Shown here: piece after piece, positions 24,665 through 32,060 of the stretch
Position numbering within the stretch: the stretch's first letter is position 1
Layout: each line of letters begins with the position of its first letter
Notes under the pieces: model-generated
Seen by the model: only the letters and a program-made list of their open reading frames with translations
Database searches by the model: none
Told to the model about the DNA's origin: nothing
Made by a program: the position numbers and the translations under genes
NCBI RefSeq assembly: GCF_000176855.2
Contig: NC_015138.1
Location: 124,001-188,000 of the forward strand
Source: Paracidovorax avenae ATCC 19860
GTDB taxonomy: Bacteria > Pseudomonadota > Gammaproteobacteria > Burkholderiales > Burkholderiaceae_C
Direction of reading: 5' to 3'
DNA length: 64,000 bases

Positions 24665-25060
24665 TCAGGTTTCCCGCAGGACGGTATGGCCCGCTGCCAG
24701 CAGCAGGGCCTGGCCGGCGGCGGCATCACGCTCCTGCAGCAGGAGGTGGTCGCCGTCGAAGGTCGAGACCACGAACACGCCGATGCCCGCTTCCGAAAGC
24801 GGCTGTATCACCGACAGCACGATCCCCGTGGCGCCGAAGGCGAACGGGCCGACGAAACGGAACGCCTTCCAGTCCCGCTCGGCCTGCACGTGGGCGGGCA
24901 CCCGCTCCTGCAGGCAGACCACCGACAGCTCCTCGGAGGTGCGCGTGACCGAGACGAAGCCATCGCCGTCCGCCCAGTCCGGGAATGCCGACGAGGGTGC
25001 GAGGCGCGCCACCGCGTAGCGCGAGGGGAGGGGGGCGAGGGTGATGCGGGGACGGGTCAT
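24665..25060 (-). CDS. ACT-like domain protein coupled to argO
   Basis: The 131-residue protein has two ACT-like halves. The first is RYAVARLAPSSAFPDWADGD...FVSVTRTSEELSVVC. The second is FGATGIVLSVIQPLSEAGIG followed by VFVVSTFDGDHLLLQE, the order seen in aspartate-kinase-related CASTOR-like regulators. Such proteins bind amino acids. Its ATG overlaps the argO stop as TCAT/ATGA (25057-25060), so the two genes are translationally coupled, and arginine or lysine is a plausible ligand. There is no enzymatic domain. The longer open frame to 26260 is a shadow of the argO and argP region. Confidence 0.75.
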   Translation of the reverse strand: MTRPRITLAPLPSRYAVARLAPSSAFPDWADGDGFVSVTRTSEELSVVCLQERVPAHVQAERDWKAFRFVGPFAFGATGIVLSVIQPLSEAGIGVFVVSTFDGDHLLLQERDAAAGQALLLAAGHTVLRET

Positions 25061-25707
25061 GGTGCGGAGGGGAGGGGCGTGAAGGCGAGGAAGGCGGCCA
25101 GAGACAGCATCACGGCCGCCACGAAGGCGTCGAGCGCGCGCCAGGCCGAAGGCCGGGCGAACCAGGGCGACAGGAGCCGGGCCCCGAAGCCCAGCGAGAG
25201 GAACCATGCGGTGGAGGCGGCGATCGCCCCGGCCGCGAACGCCGCGCGCTCGGGTGGCGGCCGTTGTCCGCCCAGCGCGCCGAGCAGCACGACCGTATCC
25301 AGATACATGTGCGGATTGAGCAGCGACACCGCCAGCACGGCGGCAAGGGCCTGCCGCGTGCCCGTGCGCCGGGCCGGGCCGATGCCGTCCCGGCCTGCGC
25401 CGTCCGCCACCCGGGCGCCGCCCCGCAGGGCACGCCGCGCCGCAGCCAGGCCGTACCAGGCGAGAAAGGCCGTACCGCCCCAGCGGGCCGCGCCGATCAG
25501 CAGGGGCTGCCCCTGGATCAGCAGGCCCATGCCCGCCACGCCGGCAGCGATTGCCACGGCATCGACGGCGATGCAGGTCCATGCCGTGAGCGCCACGTGC
25601 CGGCGCTGCAGGCCCGTGCGCAGCACGTGCACGTTCTGCGCCCCGATCGCGATGATGAGGCCCGCGCCGGTACCCAGGCCCTGCAGGAAGGAAGTTGTCC
25701 ACCACAT
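25057..25707 (-). CDS. argO: LysE/ArgO-family amino acid exporter
   Basis: The 216-residue protein has six membrane segments and the LysE-family start FLQGLGTGAGLIIAIGAQNV, whose GAQN is the family hallmark. The second conserved string is SLLNPHMYLDTVVLLGALGG. ArgO exports arginine (and canavanine or lysine) from the cytoplasm. It is divergent from an argP-type LysR regulator, with 95 bp between starts, the same arrangement as lysG/lysE in corynebacteria. The regulator should activate it when amino acid is in excess. The start is ATG 25707; an upstream Met at 25734 is possible. Its stop overlaps the ACT-like gene start. Confidence 0.88.
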   Translation of the reverse strand: MWWTTSFLQGLGTGAGLIIAIGAQNVHVLRTGLQRRHVALTAWTCIAVDAVAIAAGVAGMGLLIQGQPLLIGAARWGGTAFLAWYGLAAARRALRGGARVADGAGRDGIGPARRTGTRQALAAVLAVSLLNPHMYLDTVVLLGALGGQRPPPERAAFAAGAIAASTAWFLSLGFGARLLSPWFARPSAWRALDAFVAAVMLSLAAFLAFTPLPSAP

Positions 25708-25710
25708 GCC

Positions 25711-25778
25711 GGAATTCTGCGGGCGTATTGCCAAAATTGAGCCAGACTTGCTTATTCATCGGCCAGGCCGAGAATTCC
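25711..25778. promoter_or_regulatory. Paired 8-bp inverted repeat in the argO/argP divergent region
   Basis: GGAATTCT (25711-25718) and AGAATTCC (25771-25778) are perfect complements placed 60 bp apart start to start, close to six helical turns. Each also contains the palindrome GAATTC. They flank almost the whole argO-argP intergenic region, suitable for a DNA-looping or multi-site LysR complex. The left arm is only 4 bp from the argO start. Confidence 0.4.
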
Positions 25779-25802
25779 TCAATAAAGCCGTCCCAAGCCG
25801 CC

Positions 25803-26723
25803 ATGAACCTCGATTCAAGACAGTGTGAAGCCTTCCTCGCCGTGGCCGAGGCCGGCAGTTTCGAGCAGGCCGCCGGCGCGCTGCACCTGACGCCCTCGGC
25901 GGTGTCGCTGCGGGTGCGTGCGCTGGAAACCCGTCTCGGCCAGCCGCTGCTGGTGCGTGGCCGCCCCTGCCGCGCCACGCGGGCCGGGCGGCAACTGCTG
26001 CAGCACCTGCAGCGCGCGCGGGCCATGGAGCGTGAGTTGCTGGCGGACCTGGCCGGTGATGGCGGGGATGCGGCGTTTTCTCCCGTCGCGCTGGCCGTGA
26101 ATGCGGATTCGCTGGCCACCTGGCTCCTGCCGTCGCTGGCGCCCGCCCTGCAGCGCGAGCGCATCGCCCTGGAGTTGATGGTGGACGACCAGGAGCACAC
26201 GCATGCGCTGCTGGAGGCCGGGCTGGTGCATGCCTGCGTTTCCGTGCAGCCGGAGGCCATGCGCGGCTGCGTGGCCGAACCGCTGGGAACGATGCGCTAT
26301 CGGCTGGTGGCGTCGCCCGCGTTCGCGGCGCAGTGGTTCCCGCGCGGCATCACGCGCTCCTCGGCGCGCCGGGCGCCGGTCGTGGTCTTCAACCGCAAGG
26401 ATGCCCTGCAGGCACAGGTCCTGCGCCAGGCCTTCGGCCTGCAGGCCAGTGCATGCCCCAGCCACTACGTGCCGGCATCCGAGCCTTTCGTGGCCGCGGT
26501 GCGCTGCGGGCTGGGCTACGGCATGGTGCCCGAGCTGCAGATTCCGGGGGCCGTGGAACGGGGGGAACTGGTGGATGTGCTGCCGGACGCCGCCATCGAT
26601 CTCGCCCTGTTCTGGCACGGCTGGCGGCAGCAGCCGCCGCGGCTGGAGCGCCTGGCCCGCAGTGCGATGGAGGCGGCGCGCCGCGTGCTGGGCCCCGCGC
26701 CGCCGCCTCAGCCGCGGGCGTAG
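25803..26723 (+). CDS. argP: ArgP/LysG-type LysR regulator
   Basis: The 306-residue protein has an N-terminal winged helix (LDSRQCEAFLAVAEAGSFEQ, then AAGALHLTPSAVSLRVRALE). The effector domain has the ArgP-family strings VALAVNADSLATWLLP, ELMVDDQEHT and VFNRKDALQAQVLRQAFG. ArgP activates argO in response to arginine and is antagonised by lysine in E. coli. The divergent argO gene makes that the expected target. Its 3' end overlaps the TetR gene on the other strand by 16 bp. A second ArgP-like gene sits at 53159-54073. Confidence 0.88.
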   Translation: MNLDSRQCEAFLAVAEAGSFEQAAGALHLTPSAVSLRVRALETRLGQPLLVRGRPCRATRAGRQLLQHLQRARAMERELLADLAGDGGDAAFSPVALAVNADSLATWLLPSLAPALQRERIALELMVDDQEHTHALLEAGLVHACVSVQPEAMRGCVAEPLGTMRYRLVASPAFAAQWFPRGITRSSARRAPVVVFNRKDALQAQVLRQAFGLQASACPSHYVPASEPFVAAVRCGLGYGMVPELQIPGAVERGELVDVLPDAAIDLALFWHGWRQQPPRLERLARSAMEAARRVLGPAPPPQPRA

Positions 26724-27331
26724 AAACCCAGGAACATGTCCACCGCGTCGGCCAGCACCTGGGCCTGTTGATCCGCGTCCAGCGGCGGCTGGCCGAGCAG
26801 GAGTTGCGGCCAGAAGGCATGGGTCTTGAGCTGGCCCATGAGCAGGTGCGCGGCATACAGCGGATCGGCATCGGCGCGCAGGCGGCCCGCCTCCTGCGCG
26901 TCGCGTATCCAGGCGGGCAGGCCTTCTTCCCTCGAGGACAGGCGCTCGGCCATCGCCTTGGCGCGTCCGGGCGTGTGCAGCATCTCGGCCATCACCACGC
27001 GAGAGAGGTCCATGAAGCTCGGATCGTTGAAGAGCTGCATCTTGCCGCCGATCAGCTCCAGCAGCTGCTGCCGCAGCGGCCGGCCGGCGTCGTGGCGCAG
27101 GTCGGGCAGCGCGTGGCTGCGGTTCCACAGCTGGTCGAGGATGGCGGAGAACAGCTCGTCCTTGCTGGGGAAATGGTTGTAGACCGTGCGTTTCGATACA
27201 CCGGCGGCGGCGGCCACGCGGTCCATGCTGGTGCCGGAGAAACCGCTTTCGCGGAACTCCGCGATGGCCGCCTGCACGATGGCTTCGCGCTTGCGGTCGG
27301 TCAGGCGGGGGAGCACGTCGGTAGCTGTCAT
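26708..27331 (-). CDS. TetR-family regulator
   Basis: The 207-residue protein has a standard TetR DNA-binding domain (KREAIVQAAIAEFRESGFSG, then TSMDRVAAAAGVSKRTVYNHF) and a helical ligand domain of the TetR_C type near TPGRAKAMAERLSSREEGLP. It probably represses itself and the divergent metallo-beta-lactamase-fold gene, whose starts are 99 bp apart. The intergenic region carries inverted repeats. The ligand is unknown. The end overlaps argP convergently. Confidence 0.88.
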   Translation of the reverse strand: MTATDVLPRLTDRKREAIVQAAIAEFRESGFSGTSMDRVAAAAGVSKRTVYNHFPSKDELFSAILDQLWNRSHALPDLRHDAGRPLRQQLLELIGGKMQLFNDPSFMDLSRVVMAEMLHTPGRAKAMAERLSSREEGLPAWIRDAQEAGRLRADADPLYAAHLLMGQLKTHAFWPQLLLGQPPLDADQQAQVLADAVDMFLGFYARG

Positions 27332-27372
27332 ACGGAAATTTTACACCGCACGGTTTACTTTTCCCGGAACAA

Positions 27373-27401
27373 CACTACACTGTGCAGTGCACTTCGTAGT
27401 G
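27373..27401. promoter_or_regulatory. Candidate TetR operator
   Basis: CACTG-TG-CAGTG (27378-27389) is a perfect 5-bp inverted repeat. Around it a second pair, CACTAC (27373-27378) and GTAGTG (27396-27401), is also perfect. A further ACCG-CA-CGGT lies at about 27346-27355, immediately before the TetR start. They sit in the 99-bp gap between the TetR gene and the hydrolase gene, where an autoregulatory TetR operator is expected. Confidence 0.45.
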
Positions 27402-27430
27402 CGTCTTTTTCCCATTCTTCCTCCACTGCC

Positions 27431-28483
27431 ATGGCCCGTCCTTCCGCCTACAGCCACGCCGCCCCGATCGAACCGTCCCCCCTGCGGCTTCCGGCATCGG
27501 CCGACGGCCGATTTCGCAACGCGGCCCGGCCTCGCCGCATGGGCTGGCTCAAAGGCCTGCAGGTCATGCTGCGCATGGCATTCGGCAAGCCGGCAGATAC
27601 GGTGCCCGACCGCCCCGTGCCGGTGCGGGCGCTCACGCGGGAGGCGCTGCTGTCCGCGCCCGACATGTCGCTGTGGCGGCTGGGCCATTCCACGGTGCTG
27701 CTGAAGCTGCAGGGCGGCTTCTGGCTGACGGACCCGGTGTTCTCGGAGCGCGCCTCTCCCGTGCCGTTCGCAGGGCCCCGGCGCTTCCACGCGCCGCCCC
27801 TGCGGATCGAAGACCTGCCGCCGCTGCGGGGCGTGGTGCTCTCGCATGACCACTACGACCACCTGGACCGTGCGGCCATCCTCGCGCTGGTGCCGAAGGT
27901 GGAGCAGTTCATGGCCCCGCTGGGCGTGGGCGACCGCCTGGTGGGCTGGGGCGTGCCGGCAGACAAGGTGCGGCAGTTCGACTGGTGGCAGGGCACCACC
28001 TTCGCCGGCGTGCAGCTGGTCTGCACGCCGGCGCAGCATTTCTCGGGGCGGGGCCTGTCCGACGGCAACCGCACGCTCTGGGCATCGTGGGTGCTGATCG
28101 CGGGCAGCACCCGGGTCTTCTTCAGCGGTGATTCCGGCTACTTCGACGGCTTCCGCGCCATCGGCGAGCGCTACGGCCCGTTCAACCTGACGCTGATGGA
28201 AACCGGCGCCTACAACACCGACTGGCCCGACGTGCACATGCAGCCCGAGCAGAGCCTGCAGGCGCACCTGGATGTGCGGGGGCGCCACTGCCTGCCCATC
28301 CACAACGGCACGTTCGACCTGTCCTTCCATGCCTGGACCGAGCCCTTCGAGCGCATCGGCGCGCTGGCCGCCGCATGCGGCGTGCCGCTGCTGACGCCCG
28401 CCATGGGCGAGCGCGTGGACATCCGCTCCCCCGCCGCCACCCAACCCTGGTGGCGCGATGCCGCGGCGCCCGCCGCTTCCTGA
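27431..28483 (+). CDS. Metallo-beta-lactamase-fold hydrolase (UlaG/NAPE-PLD-like)
   Basis: The 350-residue protein carries the metal-binding HxHxDH motif in VVLSHDHYDHLDRAAI (about residue 142). It has further ligands in CTPAQHFSGRG and FFSGDSGYFDGF and a final His in PIHNGTFDLSFHAW. SLWRLGHSTVLLKLQGGFWL at the start of the fold is typical of the UlaG/NAPE-PLD group. These hydrolyse phosphodiesters or lactones, and some act on N-acyl-phosphatidylethanolamine. The N-terminal 60 residues are basic and include no clear signal. It is controlled, by position, by the divergent TetR regulator. Confidence 0.85.
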   Translation: MARPSAYSHAAPIEPSPLRLPASADGRFRNAARPRRMGWLKGLQVMLRMAFGKPADTVPDRPVPVRALTREALLSAPDMSLWRLGHSTVLLKLQGGFWLTDPVFSERASPVPFAGPRRFHAPPLRIEDLPPLRGVVLSHDHYDHLDRAAILALVPKVEQFMAPLGVGDRLVGWGVPADKVRQFDWWQGTTFAGVQLVCTPAQHFSGRGLSDGNRTLWASWVLIAGSTRVFFSGDSGYFDGFRAIGERYGPFNLTLMETGAYNTDWPDVHMQPEQSLQAHLDVRGRHCLPIHNGTFDLSFHAWTEPFERIGALAAACGVPLLTPAMGERVDIRSPAATQPWWRDAAAPAAS

Positions 28484-28503
28484 CCGACCGGAGACCATCG
28501 ACC

Positions 28504-28713
28504 ATGCTCAGCCGCGTCATCTCCATCCGGCGCCTCCTGTACGGCCACCCCGCGCCGGCCGGCAGCGGGAGGCCTCCCGTGCGCCTTGCCGCGTCCGGCC
28601 ACCCTGCGCCTACCGTCGGCGCGATACCGGATCGATCCGCCCAGGCGAGGTCCGTCCAATCCACGCCGCCTGGCGTGGCTGCCATTCAGGAACTGGCAAG
28701 CACTGGCTCTTGA
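28504..28713 (+). CDS. Possible small protein (69 residues), unrecognised
   Basis: An ATG at 28504, 12 bases after GGAG, opens a 69-codon frame beginning MLSRVISIRRLLYGHPAPAG and ending in a Ser/Thr/Ala-rich stretch. It follows the hydrolase stop by 20 bp. There is no recognisable domain and composition is biased, so it may be a non-coding frame. Otherwise the 360-bp stretch between the hydrolase and the ABC ATPase genes holds only the dispersed repeat at 28744-28853. Confidence 0.25.
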   Translation: MLSRVISIRRLLYGHPAPAGSGRPPVRLAASGHPAPTVGAIPDRSAQARSVQSTPPGVAAIQELASTGS

Positions 28714-28743
28714 GCGCTACGCTGAAGCCGGTGGTACCTCCGG

Positions 28744-28853
28744 TCAGAGGGCCGCGGAGCAGGCCATGCCAGCAGACGCCGTGGAACCGGCTTTGCCGGG
28801 CCACCAGCGTCGTCCCCCTGGGGGGAAGGCGCCGAAGGCGACTCAGGGGGGGG
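28744..28853 (-). repeat. Dispersed repeat, copy A (inverted relative to copy B at 46177)
   Basis: Read on the minus strand, this 110-bp segment starts CCCCCCTGAGTCGCCTTCGG and contains GCCTTCCCCCC, GTGGCCCGGC, AGCCGGTTCCACGGCGTCTG and CTGCTCCGCGGCCC. Copy B at 46177-46286 repeats this with about nine in ten bases identical by eye. It overlaps the stop codon of the ABC ATPase gene (the TGA lies in CCCTGAGTC). Both copies begin at the 3' end of a gene. I know similar segments as interspersed repeats in Acidovorax-like genomes; their role is unknown, possibly transcription end structures. Confidence 0.75.
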
Positions 28854-30162
28854 ACTCTTCCCCTGTAGGCAGCCGCATCACTCCGGTGCGGAAGTCGTAC
28901 TCGAACACCTCGCCATGCCGCGCCCAGGTGATGGCCGTGCGCAGCACGCTCTCGGCCTCCTGGGCGTCGAGCTGCTCGCTCAGCAGGCGCAGGAAGGGGG
29001 CGTCCGGCAGTTCGCCCGCCGGCTCCTGCTCCAGGCTGTGGCGGATGTGCGCTACCAGCGGCACATGGGCCAGCAATTGCTGGCCGAAGATTTGCTGCCG
29101 CAGGCCGTGGGCTCCTTCCACATAGCGCCGCCCGAGCGGGGTGATCTGCAGGTCGCCGCTCGCCAGCGCCGCCAGGCCCAGCTGGGACACCGCATGGGCC
29201 ACCGGCAGCAGTTCGGCGTCGGTGAGGCTGGTTTCCTCCGCCAGCCGGGGCAGGTCGGCGCGGCCGTCGAAGGGGGGCTCGGCCAGCAGTTCCAGCAGGC
29301 CGTCCATGCGCGCCACGTCGGCGGCGGGCAGGCGATCGGTGAGCGTGGCCGGCGCCGGCTCGGCCGCCGCACCACCGGCCGTGGACGCGTGGCGCGTGGC
29401 GCCGGCCGTCATGAGCGCATAGACCTCGTCGATCAGCGCGCGCACGTGGTGGCTGTCCGGATCGCGGGGGCGCGGCAGCTGGATCGACAGCTGGCAGCGG
29501 ATGCGGCCCGGATCGCTGGCGAAGATCAGCACGCGGTCGGCCATCATCACGGCCTCCTCGATGTTGTGCGAGACCACCAGCATGGCCTTGGTGGGCATGC
29601 TGCCGCTGCGCCACAGCTGCAGGATGTCCTCGCGCAGGCGCTCGCCGGTCAGCACGTCCAGCGCGGAAAAGGCCTCGTCCATCAGCAGCACGTCGGGCTG
29701 GGTGACCAGGGCGCGGGCGATGCCCACGCGCTGGCGCATGCCGCCCGAGAGCTCGCGCGGCAGCGCCCCTTCGAAGCCCGCCAGCCCGATGAGTTCGATG
29801 GCGGCCTCGGCCCGCGCGGCGCGCTCGGCCTGCGGCACGCCGCGCGCCTCCAGGCCCAGTTCCACGTTCTGCTGCACCGTCAGCCAGGGAAAGAGCGCGA
29901 ACGACTGGAACACCATGCTGATCGCGCGCGCCGGCCCGTGCAGCGGCTGGCCACGGTAGCGCACGTCGCCCTCGTCGGCCGGCACCAGGCCCGCCATGAT
30001 GCGCAGCAGCGTGCTCTTGCCCGAGCCGGACTGCCCCAGCAGGGCGACGATCTCGCCCTCGCGCAGCGTGAAATCGACGTTCTGCAGCACGGGGCGCTCG
30101 CGGCCGTCGGAAGAGCGGAAGGTCTTGCCCACGCCGTGGAGTTCGATGATGGATTGCGTCAT
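28843..30162 (-). CDS. Nitrate/sulfonate-type ABC importer ATPase with C-terminal regulatory domain
   Basis: The 439-residue protein has a full ABC ATPase domain: Walker A GQSGSGKSTL, signature LSGGMRQR and Walker B LLMDEAFSALD. A C-terminal extra domain of about 150 residues follows (from about LLELLAEPPFDGRADLPRLA), known as the AAA-associated domain of this transporter class. It powers import of an unknown anion, amine or sulfonate-like substrate with the permease encoded 35 bp upstream in the same operon. No periplasmic binding protein is encoded nearby. The stop codon is provided by the dispersed repeat. Confidence 0.87.
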   Translation of the reverse strand: MTQSIIELHGVGKTFRSSDGRERPVLQNVDFTLREGEIVALLGQSGSGKSTLLRIMAGLVPADEGDVRYRGQPLHGPARAISMVFQSFALFPWLTVQQNVELGLEARGVPQAERAARAEAAIELIGLAGFEGALPRELSGGMRQRVGIARALVTQPDVLLMDEAFSALDVLTGERLREDILQLWRSGSMPTKAMLVVSHNIEEAVMMADRVLIFASDPGRIRCQLSIQLPRPRDPDSHHVRALIDEVYALMTAGATRHASTAGGAAAEPAPATLTDRLPAADVARMDGLLELLAEPPFDGRADLPRLAEETSLTDAELLPVAHAVSQLGLAALASGDLQITPLGRRYVEGAHGLRQQIFGQQLLAHVPLVAHIRHSLEQEPAGELPDAPFLRLLSEQLDAQEAESVLRTAITWARHGEVFEYDFRTGVMRLPTGEESPP

Positions 30163-30197
30163 GGCAGCGGTGCGTTGGGTTCAGCGTTCGGGGCGGG

Positions 30198-31934
30198 TCA
30201 GAAATGCATGCGGTCTTCTGCGAGACGGTAGAGGCGTCGCCACAGGAAGTGGTTCAGCCCCATCACGAAGACCACCATCGCGCCGATGCCCAGCGCGATG
30301 CGCGGGAAGTCGCCGGTGGCCGTCATCTGCGCGATATAGCTGCCCAGGCCCCGGGCCTGCAGCGTGGTGTCGCCCCATGTCACGTACTCGGCCACGATGC
30401 TGGCGTTCCACGAGCCGCCGCTGGCGGTGATGGCGCCGGTCACGAAGCTGGGGAACACGGCGGGCAGCAGGTAGCGCTTCCACTTGAGCCAGCCCGACAG
30501 GCCCAGGTTCTGCGCGGCCAGGCGCAGTTCGTTGGGGATGCTGGAGGCACCCGCGATCACGTTGAAGAGGATGTACCACTGCGTGCCCAGGATCATCAGG
30601 GGCGACAGCCACACGTCCGGGTTCAGCTTCCAGTGCACCACCAGCATCACGGCCACGGGAAAGAACAGGTTGGCCGGGAAGGCGGCCAGGAACTGCGCCA
30701 CCGCCTGCAGCCGGCCCGCCCAGCGCGGATTCATGCCGATCCACACGCCGATGGGCACCCACACCACGGCCGCCAGCGCGATCAGCACCATCACGCGCAC
30801 CAGGGTGTAGCCGCCCAGGGTGAACACGTGCACCACCTCGTGCCAGCCCACCTCCGTGTGGACGAACTGCACCAGCCGCGCGATGGCGAAGAGCACCCCC
30901 GCGGCCAGCACCGCGTCCCATACCCTTTCGGCGCGGGCCGAGGGCGCGGGTGGGCGGGCGCGGATCGAGGTGCCGTCGTGGCTGCGCTTGAACAGCGTGA
31001 GCGTGCGGCCCAGCTGCCGCTGGCACCAGCCGGCGACGGTCTGCGTGGCGCGGGCGCGGCGCAGCCAGTCCAGCAGCCAGGAGCGGGGGGCCGCATCGGA
31101 GCTGCCTTCCTCGAAGCGGAACTTGTCGGCCCAGGCGACCAGCGGGCGGAAGAGCAGTTGGTCGTACAGCAGGATGGCCACCAGCATGCAGGCGATGGCC
31201 CAGCCGATCGCCGGCAGGTCGCGCGCCTCGATGGCCATGGCGATGTACGAGCCCACGCCGGGCAGCTTGATGTCCTGGTGCGAGACGGAAATCGCCTCCG
31301 AGGCCACCACGAAGAACCAGCCGCCGGACATCGACATCATCATGTTCCACAGCAGGCCGGGCATCGCGAAGGGCAGTTCCAGCCGCCAGAAGCGCTGCCA
31401 GCCCGAGAGCTGGAACACCCGCGCGGCCTCCTGCAGCTCCGCCGGCACGGTGCGCAGCGACTGGTACAGGCTGAACGCCATGTTCCACGCCTGCGAGGTG
31501 AAGATGGCGAAGATGGCCGCGCATTCCACGCCCAGCAGGCTGCCCGGGAAGAGGGCGATGAAGCCTGTCACGGTGATGGACAGGAATCCCAGGATGGGAA
31601 TGGACTGCAGGATGTCCAGCAGGGGCACCAGCACCCGCTCGGCCAGCCGGTACTTGGCCGCCAGCACCGCGAACACGCAGGCGAAGATGAGCGATGCGCC
31701 CAGCGCGATGAACATGCGCAGCGTGGTGCGCAGCAGGTAATACGGCAGCTGCCAGGGGTCCAGCGAGAGCGGGATCACGTCGCCCATCTCGAAGGGCCGG
31801 GCCATCTGCGCCGCGCCATACGCCAGCAGCACCACGCCCGCCAGCACCAGCGGCAGCAGGGCCCAGTCCCAGCGGTTGGGGCCGGCATCCACGACCTGGC
31901 GTGGAAAGAATTCGCGGGACGCTTGGTTTTTCAT
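30198..31934 (-). CDS. Fused double ABC permease
   Basis: The 578-residue protein contains two complete permease halves with about six membrane segments each. Each has its own EAA loop, ELQEAARVFQLSGWQRFWRL near residue 170 and ELRLAAQNLGLSGWLKWKRY near residue 480. A hydrophilic linker of about 50 residues (around residue 300) separates them. Usually two such subunits form a dimer; here one chain supplies both. It pairs with the ATPase encoded just downstream. The ATG 31934 was chosen because the hydrophobic region follows and the frame before it lacks a ribosome-binding site. Confidence 0.87.
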   Translation of the reverse strand: MKNQASREFFPRQVVDAGPNRWDWALLPLVLAGVVLLAYGAAQMARPFEMGDVIPLSLDPWQLPYYLLRTTLRMFIALGASLIFACVFAVLAAKYRLAERVLVPLLDILQSIPILGFLSITVTGFIALFPGSLLGVECAAIFAIFTSQAWNMAFSLYQSLRTVPAELQEAARVFQLSGWQRFWRLELPFAMPGLLWNMMMSMSGGWFFVVASEAISVSHQDIKLPGVGSYIAMAIEARDLPAIGWAIACMLVAILLYDQLLFRPLVAWADKFRFEEGSSDAAPRSWLLDWLRRARATQTVAGWCQRQLGRTLTLFKRSHDGTSIRARPPAPSARAERVWDAVLAAGVLFAIARLVQFVHTEVGWHEVVHVFTLGGYTLVRVMVLIALAAVVWVPIGVWIGMNPRWAGRLQAVAQFLAAFPANLFFPVAVMLVVHWKLNPDVWLSPLMILGTQWYILFNVIAGASSIPNELRLAAQNLGLSGWLKWKRYLLPAVFPSFVTGAITASGGSWNASIVAEYVTWGDTTLQARGLGSYIAQMTATGDFPRIALGIGAMVVFVMGLNHFLWRRLYRLAEDRMHF

Positions 31935-32060
31935 GGTGTGCGGAAACGGAAAGGGCGCATAGGGTAGCCGGTCCTCGTGACAAAAGGCCGTGCCATGCCG
32001 CCGCCGCACGCGAAATGCCGCGCGAGGGCGGCATGGCGGAGTCCGCCGAAGCGGGAAAGT

